Assembly (NCBI GenBank): GCA_036567945.1
Contig: DATCTM010000119.1
Coordinates: 1-57,940, forward strand
Direction of reading: 5' to 3'
DNA from: BRH-c54 sp036567945
GTDB lineage: Bacteria > Bacteroidota > Bacteroidia > Flavobacteriales_E > Vicingaceae
Length of the DNA: 57,940 nt
In this document: positions 7,718-16,574 of the stretch, piece by piece
Position numbering within the stretch: position 1 is the first letter of the stretch
How the letters are laid out: the number at the start of each line of letters is the position of its first letter
Position numbers and translations under genes: made by a program
The notes under the pieces: generated by a model
What the model saw: the letters and a program-made list of their open reading frames with translations, nothing else
Databases searched by the model: none
What the model was told of the DNA's origin: nothing

Positions 7718-8155
7718 TTACAATTCTACTGTAAGTTCACTGTAATAAGCATTCCCGGCATTTTGCCATTCTATTCTAAGCTTATACATGCCTGTTGAAA
7801 ACAAGTCTAAAGGATAAACTAACAACTTACTTTCTGATGTAAAATCAACAGATTGATCTAAACTTGCATCTGAAGGTTTAAAGAAATTAATATTGCCTTT
7901 TATCTCTCCTTCTACTTCGCTTGGAAAAATCAATTGCAATTTATCATTTTCAATTTTATAGCTAACTTGTTCTTCAAAATGGCTTTTCGTAAGTGCTTCT
8001 TTATCTTTCAATCCTTGAAAAGCTAATTCTTTTTCGTAATAATCTTCGGTAACTAAATCTACATTTTGTTGACTTGCTTTAAAAACCATAGCACTCATAG
8101 ACACTACAAATAGTGTTATGAAAATTACGATGCCTGTTCCCCAATTAAATTTCAT
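7718..8155 (-). CDS. ccoH: FixH/CcoH family cbb3 assembly protein
   Basis: 145 aa. One N-terminal membrane helix (residues 6-26, beginning NWGTGIVIFITLFV), then YYEKELAFQ near 40-48, the usual FixH signature, and a periplasmic beta-rich domain. FixH/CcoH is a single-pass protein needed for stable assembly of cbb3 oxidase. Its start overlaps the ccoG stop by one base (8155), so the two are translationally coupled. All family features are visible and the length is typical. Confidence 0.88.
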   Translation of the reverse strand: MKFNWGTGIVIFITLFVVSMSAMVFKASQQNVDLVTEDYYEKELAFQGLKDKEALTKSHFEEQVSYKIENDKLQLIFPSEVEGEIKGNINFFKPSDASLDQSVDFTSESKLLVYPLDLFSTGMYKLRIEWQNAGNAYYSELTVEL

Positions 8156-9573
8156 TATTTAGTAGTGTTAGGTCCTAAAAAAGAGGTTTCATTTTCATGA
8201 ATAAGCTCTCCTCTATTGTAAATACCAATTTTAATAGTGGTAGATTTTTCTTTCAAATTCTCTTTTAAGATATTTACAAAAAAGGCTTGTTGGTTGCTTT
8301 TTCCTTTTTCAAGTCTTAAAGTATCCATTCCAACCATTTTTATTTCACCATCCATGTTTTCAAGTTCAAAGGTAAGCTTTAAATCTTTATTGGATTTATT
8401 TACCACTTTAACATTATATAAGTTACTGATAAAGCCATTTTCTTGTTCTTGATACAACATTCCAGGAGTTCTTAAAATACTGGCCTCCATACTTCCTCTC
8501 AAGGTAAACAAATAAATAATAAATCCAATAAGAATAATTAACACGGCTGTATATGCCTTAGCTCTTGTAGTAAAAAATTGTCTTTTATTTTCGGCAATTG
8601 CATTTTCGGAATCAATTCTAATTAAGCCTTTTTCAAGCCCAACGTTTTCCATCATGTAATCGCAAGCATCTATACATGCTGTACAGTTAATACATTCTAA
8701 CTGTGTACCATTTCTAATGTCAATTCCTGTGGGACAAACATCTACACATTGATGACAATCTATACAATCTCCTTTGTTTTCTGATGCTCTGTCTTCGTTT
8801 TTCTTGAATTTAGCTCTTTTTTCTCCACGAATATAATCGTAAGCTACTACCAAAGAATTCCTATCGAGCATAACACCTTGTAATCGACCATAAGGACAAA
8901 CAATTAGACAAACTTGTTCTCTAAACCATGCAAATACAAAAAAGAAAACCCAACTAAAAATTAGTATGGAAATAAAACCTACAAGATGTTCTTGAATTGG
9001 AGATGTTTGAATTCTAACCAACTCGTCTGAACCAATAATATACGCCAAAAAGGTATGTGCTATAATTACTGAAATAAGATAAAACAAACCATATTTAAGA
9101 ACTCTTTTAACTATTTTTTGAGTATTCCAAGCTTGTTTTTTTAACTGAATTTGTTGTTTGTAATCGCCATCTATCCAATACTCAATTTTTCTAAAAACCA
9201 TTTCCATAAAAATGGTTTGTGGACAAATCCAACCACAAAAAACTCTACCATAAACCGCGGTAAACAGCACGATAAAAATAACCATGGTTATCATTATCAA
9301 TGCAAAAAGAAAGAAATCTTGTGGCCAAAAAACCTGACCAAACAACACAAACTTTCGTTCAATAATATTGAACATTATAAGTGGTTCTCCACCAATTTTA
9401 ATCCACGGATTAGCGAAAAGAATAATTAACAACAGGTAACTCAGATAAGTTCTGTAGTTGGTAAATTTACCTTTAGGCTTTTTTGGATATAACCATTTTC
9501 TTTTCCCCTCATCATCAACTGTTGAAATTCTGTTTCTGAATGAAGCATTATCATTTGATGTATTTGCTTCCAT
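8155..9573 (-). CDS. ccoG: Cytochrome c oxidase accessory protein CcoG (FixG/RdxA)
   Basis: 472 aa. Membrane ferredoxin-like protein required for cbb3 biogenesis, known in other bacteria as a copper(II) reductase. It has a cytosolic N-tail, about four membrane helices, a GWICPQT motif near residue 113, and two [4Fe-4S] motifs near residues 268-305: CIDCHQCVDVCPTG and CINCTACIDACDY. The C-terminal immunoglobulin-like domain (about residues 370-470) follows a last helix near 340-362. It is 20 bases downstream of ccoP and overlaps ccoH by one base. Confidence 0.95.
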   Translation of the reverse strand: MEANTSNDNASFRNRISTVDDEGKRKWLYPKKPKGKFTNYRTYLSYLLLIILFANPWIKIGGEPLIMFNIIERKFVLFGQVFWPQDFFLFALIMITMVIFIVLFTAVYGRVFCGWICPQTIFMEMVFRKIEYWIDGDYKQQIQLKKQAWNTQKIVKRVLKYGLFYLISVIIAHTFLAYIIGSDELVRIQTSPIQEHLVGFISILIFSWVFFFVFAWFREQVCLIVCPYGRLQGVMLDRNSLVVAYDYIRGEKRAKFKKNEDRASENKGDCIDCHQCVDVCPTGIDIRNGTQLECINCTACIDACDYMMENVGLEKGLIRIDSENAIAENKRQFFTTRAKAYTAVLIILIGFIIYLFTLRGSMEASILRTPGMLYQEQENGFISNLYNVKVVNKSNKDLKLTFELENMDGEIKMVGMDTLRLEKGKSNQQAFFVNILKENLKEKSTTIKIGIYNRGELIHENETSFLGPNTTK

Positions 9574-9593
9574 TTTTATTAAATTTATTGGTA

Positions 9594-10187
9594 TTAATTC
9601 ACTTTTTCGCCCTGAGGTTCTTTTCCTCCTTCTACATTTTTACCTTTAAATTCATTTAAAATATAGCTAGAAACATTTTGCATTTGTTCCGGGTTTAATT
9701 GTGCTTCCCAAGGAATCATACCTTTTTCCGGAACACCATATTTAACCACTTTAAAAACTTCATTAATACTGTTTCCGTGTATCCAATAATCATCGGTAAA
9801 ATTTGGACCTACTCCTCCACCCCCATTTACAGCGTGACAAGCTACACAGTTTTTTTCGTAAATTGCTTTACCATCTGCTAATTTATCAGCATCAGTAACT
9901 AACACAACGGTATTTTCATCTACTGCAGCTCCATGTTCTTTTTGGTATGCTTCAATTTTTTCAGCAGCCTCAGCATATTCTGCTTTAAGTTCATCTTGCT
10001 GATTAAATTTTCCCATTCCAAAAAACATAATAACATATATTATTGAGAAAATTATTGTTCCATAGAACATATACAACCACCATGGCGGAAGTGCATTATC
10101 TAATTCAACAATTCCATCGTATTCATGATCCATTACATTTTCATCAATACCTTCAATTATTTCCGATTTTTCAACTTTATTTTCCAT
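9594..10187 (-). CDS. ccoP: cbb3 oxidase subunit III, monoheme CcoP
   Basis: 197 aa. The N-terminal region has the DGI.ELDN.LPPWW motif (residues 24-37) and a membrane helix (38-58), which are the FixP N-terminal domain. A single c-type haem site, C114-V-A-C117-H118, follows, with a likely methionine ligand in the KGMIPW segment near 155. Proteobacterial CcoP has two haem c domains and about 300 residues; this one has one. The protein carries electrons to CcoO. It is 6 bases downstream of ccoQ. Confidence 0.92.
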   Translation of the reverse strand: MENKVEKSEIIEGIDENVMDHEYDGIVELDNALPPWWLYMFYGTIIFSIIYVIMFFGMGKFNQQDELKAEYAEAAEKIEAYQKEHGAAVDENTVVLVTDADKLADGKAIYEKNCVACHAVNGGGGVGPNFTDDYWIHGNSINEVFKVVKYGVPEKGMIPWEAQLNPEQMQNVSSYILNEFKGKNVEGGKEPQGEKVN

Positions 10188-10193
10188 AATTCC

Positions 10194-10388
10194 TTAGTTA
10201 TAAGAGTTATTTATTTCATTACCTTCTTCTAGCGGTAGCTTTTCCATATAATCTACATATTGTTTTTTGGTAGTAATTACCCAAACCAACAATCCGATAA
10301 AAAAGAGGAAAAAGATAACCAGTGAAATAATTGGAAAGATTTCTATCCCTCCAATTGTTTCCATATTATGTTTTATAAACTTTAGCAT
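10194..10388 (-). CDS. ccoQ: Small cbb3 subunit CcoQ-like
   Basis: 64 aa with one membrane helix (residues 20-40) and a short charged tail with the pattern KKQYVDYMEKLPL. The size, topology and position between ccoNO and ccoP identify it as the CcoQ/FixQ-like subunit, which stabilises the complex in other bacteria. Sequence alone is too short to be decisive. Spacing is 19 bases from ccoNO and 6 bases to ccoP. Confidence 0.85.
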   Translation of the reverse strand: MLKFIKHNMETIGGIEIFPIISLVIFFLFFIGLLVWVITTKKQYVDYMEKLPLEEGNEINNSYN

Positions 10389-10407
10389 AGTTCTGTCTTT
10401 TTTAAAA

Positions 10408-12534
10408 TTATTTTTCTACGTCAGTTCCTAACCTTTGCAAGTAAGCGATAAGTGCAATAATTTCTTTATTAGCATCTGCTTTTTCAATTCCTTCGGTTTT
10501 TAATTGTTCTGCTATTTCATTGGCTTGTTTTTTCAAGTCAGCAACAGCTTGTTGATCATAACCATCAGCATAAGGAACGCCTAGCGTTTGCATTGCTCTA
10601 ATTTTAGCAGGTGTGCTTTCTATATCTATGTCTTTCTCTAACAACCAAGGATAAGCAGGCATAATAGATTTGGGCGACATGCTTGTTGGGTCTTCCATAT
10701 GGTTATAATGCCACGAATGAGATTTTCTCAACTTTTTAGAACCTTCTCTTGCCAAATCCGGTCCTGTTCTTTTTGAACCCCATTGGAAAGGATGGTCGTA
10801 AACAAATTCCCCTGATTTTGAGTAATCACCATATCTTTCCACCTCATGTCTAAATGGTCTAATCATTTGGGAATGACAATTATAACAACCTTCTTTCACA
10901 TAAATATCTCTACCTTGTAATTCAAGAGGAGTGTATGGTTTTACTGCCTCAATGGTTGGTACATTAGATTTTACTAAGAAGGTTGGTACCATTTCTACCG
11001 CTCCACCAATTAGTATTACAATTAATGAGAAGATTAATAGCTTAACAGGTTTTCTTTCAATAACTCTGTGCCAGTGTTCTCCATTATGAGGAGCATAAAC
11101 AGGTTCTAAAGCAGGAGCTTCGGCAGCTTCGTTGTCTACAAACTGACCTTGTTTTACTGTTTTAATGATGTTATAAACCATTAATAACACTCCAACCAAA
11201 TACAATGTTCCTCCAATACTTCTTGTTATGTACATAGGAACAATTTCAATAACTGTTTCTAAAAAGTTAGGATATTTTAAGTAGCCGTCAGCAGTAAATT
11301 CTTGCCACATTAAATATTGAGTAAATCCTGCAAAGTATAGTGGTACAGCATAAACTAATATTCCTATAGTTCCTATCCAAAAGTGAACTCCGGCTAATTT
11401 TTCAGAATATAATTTAGTATTAAACATTCTAGGGATAAGCCAATACAACATCCCAAAAGTTAGGAAACCATTCCAACCTAAGGCTCCAATATGTACGTGT
11501 CCAACCGTCCAATCTGTATAATGACTAATTGCATTGAAAAATTTTAAAGATAGTAAAGGTCCTTCAAAAGTTGCCATACCATAAGCAGTAATGGCTACTA
11601 CAAAGAATTTTAACACGGCACTATCTCTAACCTTATCCCAAGCACCACGAAGTGTTAATAATCCATTAATCATACCTCCCCATGATGGAGCAATAAGCAT
11701 TACTGAAAACACCACTCCTAATGTTTGAGCCCATTCCGGTAAAGAAGTATATAACAAATGGTGAGGTCCTGCCCAAATATATAAGAATATTAACGCCCAA
11801 AAGTGAATAATAGATAGTTTATAAGAGTAAACTGGTCGTTGTGCTGCTTTTGGTAAAAAGTAATACATCAATCCTAAATAAGGCGTTGTTAAAAAGAAAG
11901 CAACTGCATTGTGTCCATACCACCATTGTACCAATGCATCTTGAACACCAGCATACCATGAGTAACTTTTCATAAAGCTTACAGGTAATTCAAATGAGTT
12001 TACCAAGTGCAAAACTGCAACAGTTACAAAAGTGGCTATGTAAAACCAAATAGCAACATACAAATGTCTTTCTCTTCTTTGCAATATAGTCGCAAACATA
12101 TTCCATCCAAAAACTACCCAAATTAAAGTAATAGCTATATCTATTGGCCATTCTAATTCAGCATATTCCTTTCCGGTTGTAAATCCTGCCAATAAGGTTA
12201 TTGCTGCAGAGACAATTATTAACTGCCATCCCCAAAAATTGATTAAACTTAATGTATCACTCCACATTCTAGTCTTAAGCAATCTTTGTAAAGAGTAATA
12301 AACTCCTGTAAAAATTCCATTACCCACAAATGCAAAAATTACTGCATTGGTATGTAAAGGTCTGGTTCTACCAAAAGTGGTAAACTCGTAATTAAAATTT
12401 AATGCGGGAATATACATTTGAAGTGCTACAAGCAATCCAACTAACATTCCTACAACGCCCCAAAAAATTGTTGCGTAAGCGAATAGTTTTACGATTTTAT
12501 TGTCATAAAAAAACTTTTCTGTTTGTTGTGTCAT
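10408..12534 (-). CDS. ccoN: cbb3 oxidase, fused subunits I and II (CcoN-CcoO)
   Basis: 708 aa. Residues 1-465 are CcoN, a 12-helix haem-copper oxidase subunit: H61 (low-spin haem ligand), H208 in the YGHN motif, H258-H259 for CuB and H346/H348 for the haems are all present. A linker (465-495) leads to a CcoO part with one helix (498-514) and a c-type haem site C550-Y-N-C553-H554, followed by QMIRPF. The fusion is normal in Bacteroidota; elsewhere the subunits are separate genes. The complex reduces O2 to water with high oxygen affinity and pumps protons. It is 12 bases downstream of ccoS. Confidence 0.97.
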   Translation of the reverse strand: MTQQTEKFFYDNKIVKLFAYATIFWGVVGMLVGLLVALQMYIPALNFNYEFTTFGRTRPLHTNAVIFAFVGNGIFTGVYYSLQRLLKTRMWSDTLSLINFWGWQLIIVSAAITLLAGFTTGKEYAELEWPIDIAITLIWVVFGWNMFATILQRRERHLYVAIWFYIATFVTVAVLHLVNSFELPVSFMKSYSWYAGVQDALVQWWYGHNAVAFFLTTPYLGLMYYFLPKAAQRPVYSYKLSIIHFWALIFLYIWAGPHHLLYTSLPEWAQTLGVVFSVMLIAPSWGGMINGLLTLRGAWDKVRDSAVLKFFVVAITAYGMATFEGPLLSLKFFNAISHYTDWTVGHVHIGALGWNGFLTFGMLYWLIPRMFNTKLYSEKLAGVHFWIGTIGILVYAVPLYFAGFTQYLMWQEFTADGYLKYPNFLETVIEIVPMYITRSIGGTLYLVGVLLMVYNIIKTVKQGQFVDNEAAEAPALEPVYAPHNGEHWHRVIERKPVKLLIFSLIVILIGGAVEMVPTFLVKSNVPTIEAVKPYTPLELQGRDIYVKEGCYNCHSQMIRPFRHEVERYGDYSKSGEFVYDHPFQWGSKRTGPDLAREGSKKLRKSHSWHYNHMEDPTSMSPKSIMPAYPWLLEKDIDIESTPAKIRAMQTLGVPYADGYDQQAVADLKKQANEIAEQLKTEGIEKADANKEIIALIAYLQRLGTDVEK

Positions 12535-12546
12535 AATTTATAAAGT

Positions 12547-12714
12547 TTATTTTGATTGATGTTTTGTTTCTTTTATCTCGTCATCAAAGAGGATTCTCAT
12601 TGATGGTGTATAATCATCTTCATATTGTCCATCTTTTACAGACCAAACAAAGGCTACCAAAAAACTGATAGCTACCGCTAAACTAACAATGATTAATATA
12701 AATAGTACGCTCAT
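12547..12714 (-). CDS. ccoS: cbb3 oxidase assembly protein CcoS
   Basis: 55 aa, found by reading the gap upstream of ccoNO. The start is MSVLFILIIVSLAVA, one membrane helix (residues 2-23), followed by FVWSVKDGQYEDDYTPSMRI, which is the CcoS signature: W.V..GQ(Y/F)(D/E)D...P..RIL.D. CcoS is needed for insertion of haem b and copper into CcoN. The gene is 12 bases upstream of ccoNO and is the first of the oxidase operon. An FNR-like box lies about 47 bases upstream of its ATG. Confidence 0.93.
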   Translation of the reverse strand: MSVLFILIIVSLAVAISFLVAFVWSVKDGQYEDDYTPSMRILFDDEIKETKHQSK

Positions 12715-12754
12715 AATTTTTTGGTAAAAGTATAATGAGTAAACTTAAAAAAAC

Positions 12755-12768
12755 ATGACTTTTGTCAA
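12755..12768 (-). promoter_or_regulatory. FNR/CRP-family box upstream of ccoS-ccoNO operon
   Basis: ATGACTTTTGTCAA on the plus strand, that is, a palindrome with TGA-N6-TCA half-sites as in the FNR consensus TTGATnnnnATCAA. Its centre is about 47 bases upstream of the ccoS ATG. A second palindrome with the same half-site spacing lies the same distance upstream of ccoI. Control by a Crp/Fnr-type oxygen sensor is inferred. Confidence 0.55.
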
Positions 12769-12809
12769 ATTAACTAATGCCTTTTAGTACTTCTTTAGTA
12801 TGTTTCAAT

Positions 12810-15221
12810 TCAATCTACTTTCATCAACTTGGCAAAAAGGTTGGTTGCAACAGTTACAAAAACTACAACAGTAATAGAACTCAAAGGCATTAAAATAGCT
12901 GCTAACACAGGGGACATTAAGCCTTGTACTGCAAAACTTAATCCCACAATATTATATAAAAACGAAACGACAAAACTTGCAATTACTATATTGATGCTTG
13001 TTTTGGCGTAGTTAAAAAACAAGGGTAATTTTTCAAACACTTCAGCATCTAAAATCGCATCACAAGCCGGAGAAAAAGTATTTACATCTTCAGAAATAGA
13101 AATTCCTACATTACTTTGTTTTAAAGCCCCGGCATCATTTAACCCATCACCAATCATGGCTACTTTTTCATTTTGCTGTTGTAGTTCTTTTATGTACTTA
13201 AGTTTTTGCTCGGGAGTTTGATTAAATAAAAAAGTATTTTCTTCAGAAAAATACACTAACAATCTTTGCTGTTCACTATCATTATCACCCGATACTAAAT
13301 GTAACTTAAAATGTTGTTGCAACTGATTAATTACTGTTTTTAAATTTTTTCTGTAAGTATTCTCTAGCTGAAATCTTCCCAAAACCTTATCATTAATTTT
13401 TACATAAACTACAGATGTTGTTGCAACATCTTCTTTTGTAGTTCCAACAAAATTTGCAGAACCAATTTTCACCGTTTTTCCATTAACTGTTGCGACAATC
13501 CCTTTACCCAATACTTCTTCAAAATCTTTTGTTTCTATTATTTGGTAACTTTCTAATGTTGCAAAAACTAATTTACTAAGTGGATGTGATGATTGTCTTA
13601 ACAACGAAGCTACAGCATTTAACTCATCGTTATTCATTTGCTTTCCAACATAAGAAATAGAGGAATTTGCTGCCTGGGTAAGTGTTCCTGTTTTATCAAA
13701 AACTATCGTGGTAATTTTTGCTAGTTGTTCTATAACAGCAGCGTTTTTGAGATACAATTTATTTCTACCGAAAATTCTCAATACATTTCCAAAGGTAAAT
13801 GGCGCGGATAAAGCTAACGCACAAGGACAAGCAATAATTAAAACCGATGTAAAAGCATGTATAGCAATTTTCTTATCAATATTCCACCAATAAAACAGAC
13901 TTCCTAAAGCAATTACAATAATTATTAACGTAAAATACTTGCTAATAACATTGGTTATTCCTGCAAACTGATCCTGATTTTGTTTAGTAAAAGCTTCGTC
14001 ATTCCACAATTGAGTTAAGTAAGAATTAGAAATTTCTTTCAACACTTTTAATTGTATGGCTTCTCCTTTTTGTTTTCCTCCGGCATAAATTTTTGTACCC
14101 ACTTTAATCTCTACTGGTAAGGATTCACCTGTAACAAAACTATTATCAATTTTTGCTTCACCTGCTATCAATTGTGCATCTACCGGAATAATCTCATTAT
14201 TTCTTATTAAAATAACATCGCCTTTTTTAAGTTCAGAAACAGCAATACTCACCTCCTCTCCGTCTTCTTTAATAATGGTTGAAGATATTGGAAAATAAGA
14301 TTTATAATCCCGCTCAAAAGATAGTACGGCATAGGTTTTTTGCTGAAAAACTTTTCCCAACAACATAAAGAAAATCAACCCTGCCAGTGAATCTAAATAT
14401 CCTGCTCCTTGGTGGCTAACAATTTCATAAACACTTCTGAAAAACAACGCTATTACTCCCAACACAATGGGAATATCTATGTTAATTGTTCTGTGTTTTA
14501 CAGCTACCCAAGCCGATTTTAAATAATCTGATGCACTATACACCAACACAGGTAGGGAAAGTAAAATGTTAATGTATCCAAAAAATTTGGCGAACGAAAG
14601 TTCTTTTATATCATCTAAGCCAAAATATTCGGGCAAACTCAACATCATAATATTACCAAAAGCAAATCCGGCTATTCCTAGCTTATACACTAAACTTCTA
14701 TCTATTTTATACTTTTTATCTTTTGATGTATCTGAGAAATTAATTTCAGGCTCGTAACCTATTGAAGCCAGTAATTCCACCAATTGTCTTAATGAAAGTT
14801 GATGATAATTAAAAGACAGTTTAAGTTCTTTTTTTAGAAAGTTAATTCTAGATGAAAATATATGTGGATTTAGTTTGTATAAATTCTCTAACAACCAAAC
14901 ACAAGAACTACAATGAACTTGTGGTAAATAGAAAGTAACCAACATACGTTCATCATCCTTAAAATCAATTAATTTTTCTACTATTTCTTGATTTTCGAGG
15001 TACTCGTGTTTTTTAGAAACATTTTTTGGTGGAGAAATGCCCGGTGTTTTTTCTAAATCATAATAATTACATAAATCATTCTGATTAAGAATTTCATAAA
15101 CAGATTTACACCCTACGCAACAAAATGATTTACTATCGAAAACCAATGTCTCTTCCAAGCAATCTTCACCACAATGGTAACAAGTTGTTTTTTGCTTTGT
15201 ATACGTTTTTTCTGCTTGCAT
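12810..15221 (-). CDS. ccoI: Copper-type P1B ATPase CcoI (cbb3 locus)
   Basis: 803 aa. N-terminal Cys-rich metal-binding region (C14..C17, C21, then FCCVGC at 33-38), a heavy-metal-associated domain with C104-S-S-C107, eight membrane helices, the CPC metal-translocation motif (ACPCALAL, near 458), the phosphorylation site DKTGTLT (near 507), HPLSK and GDGLNDAGAL. This is the CcoI/FixI group of copper exporters that load copper for cbb3 assembly, exporting Cu(I) across the inner membrane with ATP. The position directly upstream of ccoS supports this. It has its own FNR-like box (15260-15273) and a 95-base gap before ccoS. Confidence 0.95.
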   Translation of the reverse strand: MQAEKTYTKQKTTCYHCGEDCLEETLVFDSKSFCCVGCKSVYEILNQNDLCNYYDLEKTPGISPPKNVSKKHEYLENQEIVEKLIDFKDDERMLVTFYLPQVHCSSCVWLLENLYKLNPHIFSSRINFLKKELKLSFNYHQLSLRQLVELLASIGYEPEINFSDTSKDKKYKIDRSLVYKLGIAGFAFGNIMMLSLPEYFGLDDIKELSFAKFFGYINILLSLPVLVYSASDYLKSAWVAVKHRTINIDIPIVLGVIALFFRSVYEIVSHQGAGYLDSLAGLIFFMLLGKVFQQKTYAVLSFERDYKSYFPISSTIIKEDGEEVSIAVSELKKGDVILIRNNEIIPVDAQLIAGEAKIDNSFVTGESLPVEIKVGTKIYAGGKQKGEAIQLKVLKEISNSYLTQLWNDEAFTKQNQDQFAGITNVISKYFTLIIIVIALGSLFYWWNIDKKIAIHAFTSVLIIACPCALALSAPFTFGNVLRIFGRNKLYLKNAAVIEQLAKITTIVFDKTGTLTQAANSSISYVGKQMNNDELNAVASLLRQSSHPLSKLVFATLESYQIIETKDFEEVLGKGIVATVNGKTVKIGSANFVGTTKEDVATTSVVYVKINDKVLGRFQLENTYRKNLKTVINQLQQHFKLHLVSGDNDSEQQRLLVYFSEENTFLFNQTPEQKLKYIKELQQQNEKVAMIGDGLNDAGALKQSNVGISISEDVNTFSPACDAILDAEVFEKLPLFFNYAKTSINIVIASFVVSFLYNIVGLSFAVQGLMSPVLAAILMPLSSITVVVFVTVATNLFAKLMKVD

Positions 15222-15259
15222 TACAAATGCAAAATTCCGTGGTTTTAGTTTATAAAACC

Positions 15260-15273
15260 ATGAATTTTGTCAT
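15260..15273 (-). promoter_or_regulatory. FNR/CRP-family box upstream of ccoI
   Basis: ATGAATTTTGTCAT: TGA-N6-TCA half-sites, the same arrangement as at 12755-12768, and centred about 45 bases from the ccoI ATG. The shared spacing and position in front of two oxidase units make a real regulatory site likely, though no protein is identified here. Confidence 0.5.
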
Positions 15274-15302
15274 TTTATTTTTGAAGGGAGTGACTGCTTA
15301 AA

Positions 15303-16574
15303 TTATTTATTCATTAAGCGAATGGTTCCATTATGATGATATGCTTTTCCACTTACATCATAAGTTACCACTTTCCATAAGTAAATATCGTTTGGAAGTT
15401 GTTCTCCTGAGTTGTTTAGCTTACCATTCCATGGTTTAGATTTATCAGTAGTTTCATAAATTAATTTACCACTTTTATCGGTAATCATCATTTTGAAATT
15501 TACATCCCAACCTAATAATGCTTTAGGAATAAATGTTTGATTTTCTTCAATAGAACTATTAGGAATAAACCCTGATGGAGCTAATAAATCCATATCTAAG
15601 GTAATTTCTACCGATTTAGTAAACTCCACATAACAACCTGATTGGTGAGTAAGCATTAGTGTTACATCATAAGTTCCTTTGTCTTTAAAAACAAAACTTG
15701 GCGTTGCTTCTGTAGATGTTCTTCCATCATTCGTTTTCCATAAATAAGTACTAATGTTTTGATTTTCTGTTTTAAGCGTAGTAGCGGGATAAGAAAATTT
15801 ATTTTTATCGTGGGCTAATGCCTCTTCAGTATAAGTAAATTCTTTAGTTGGTGTTGGAAGAATAGTTACACTTCCTACATTTTCAACTGTTTTTTGTTTG
15901 GTTTCATTATTTACAACAGTTAATGTTACCTCATAATTTCCTGCTTTATCATACACATGATGTGGCTGTACATTATTAGATGTTGTTCCGTCACCAAAAT
16001 CCCATAAATAAGATGGGTTGTAAGCATTAACTTTAGATTTAAACACTACTTGCTGACCTAAACATACTGTTGAGCTTAACACTTCTGCTTGTACATTTAA
16101 ATCTGCAACAGTGTTGTTGTTTTCAGGAGATTTATTATCAACTATTTCTTTTTGTTTTATATCTTCAACCAACAATGGAGTTTTTTCTTCCGATAATTGC
16201 TCTGTTATTTTTTCATCAATAACTTGAGTTTGGTTAGCATGATTTTCTTGAATATTATTTTCGTTGTTGGTAGTATTAATAGTTGTATTATTGGTATTGG
16301 AAGTTTCTTCCTTAATTAAAGGAGCTTGTTCGTTAGTATTAACTTCTGTTGAGTAATTTTCTATACTATTTTTATCATCCATATTATTATTGGAGATAAA
16401 GTAAGCAGAGACTGCTACCACAGCAACAACTGAAGCTGCAATAGCAATATTTTTAATGTATTGAACATTTTTTAACGAGTTTAATTTAGCATCCATCTCA
16501 TTCCAATGGGCTTCATTAAAAGGAACTTCGTGTTGTTCAATTTTGTCTTTTATTAATTTTTCGAATTTATCCAT
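15303..16574 (-). CDS. Membrane protein with PKD domains and T9SS type-B-like C-terminus, probable anti-sigma partner
   Basis: 423 aa from the ATG at 16574; a further ATG at 16586 adds four residues. The 16574 start overlaps the sigma gene by 8 bases (ATGGATAA), typical of translational coupling. It has a cytosolic N-terminal segment of about 40 residues with a W-containing helix (AHWNEMDAKL), one membrane helix (near 41-60), a Thr/Asn-rich linker to about 150, then two PKD domains (near 160-240, with YLWDFGDGT, and near 245-325) and a C-terminal domain ending in DIYLWKV..YD.SGK...GTIRL, which resembles the gliding/T9SS type B sorting domain. The overall plan fits an anti-sigma factor whose outer part senses the envelope; that role is inferred from gene order. 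Confidence 0.8.
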   Translation of the reverse strand: MDKFEKLIKDKIEQHEVPFNEAHWNEMDAKLNSLKNVQYIKNIAIAASVVAVVAVSAYFISNNNMDDKNSIENYSTEVNTNEQAPLIKEETSNTNNTTINTTNNENNIQENHANQTQVIDEKITEQLSEEKTPLLVEDIKQKEIVDNKSPENNNTVADLNVQAEVLSSTVCLGQQVVFKSKVNAYNPSYLWDFGDGTTSNNVQPHHVYDKAGNYEVTLTVVNNETKQKTVENVGSVTILPTPTKEFTYTEEALAHDKNKFSYPATTLKTENQNISTYLWKTNDGRTSTEATPSFVFKDKGTYDVTLMLTHQSGCYVEFTKSVEITLDMDLLAPSGFIPNSSIEENQTFIPKALLGWDVNFKMMITDKSGKLIYETTDKSKPWNGKLNNSGEQLPNDIYLWKVVTYDVSGKAYHHNGTIRLMNK

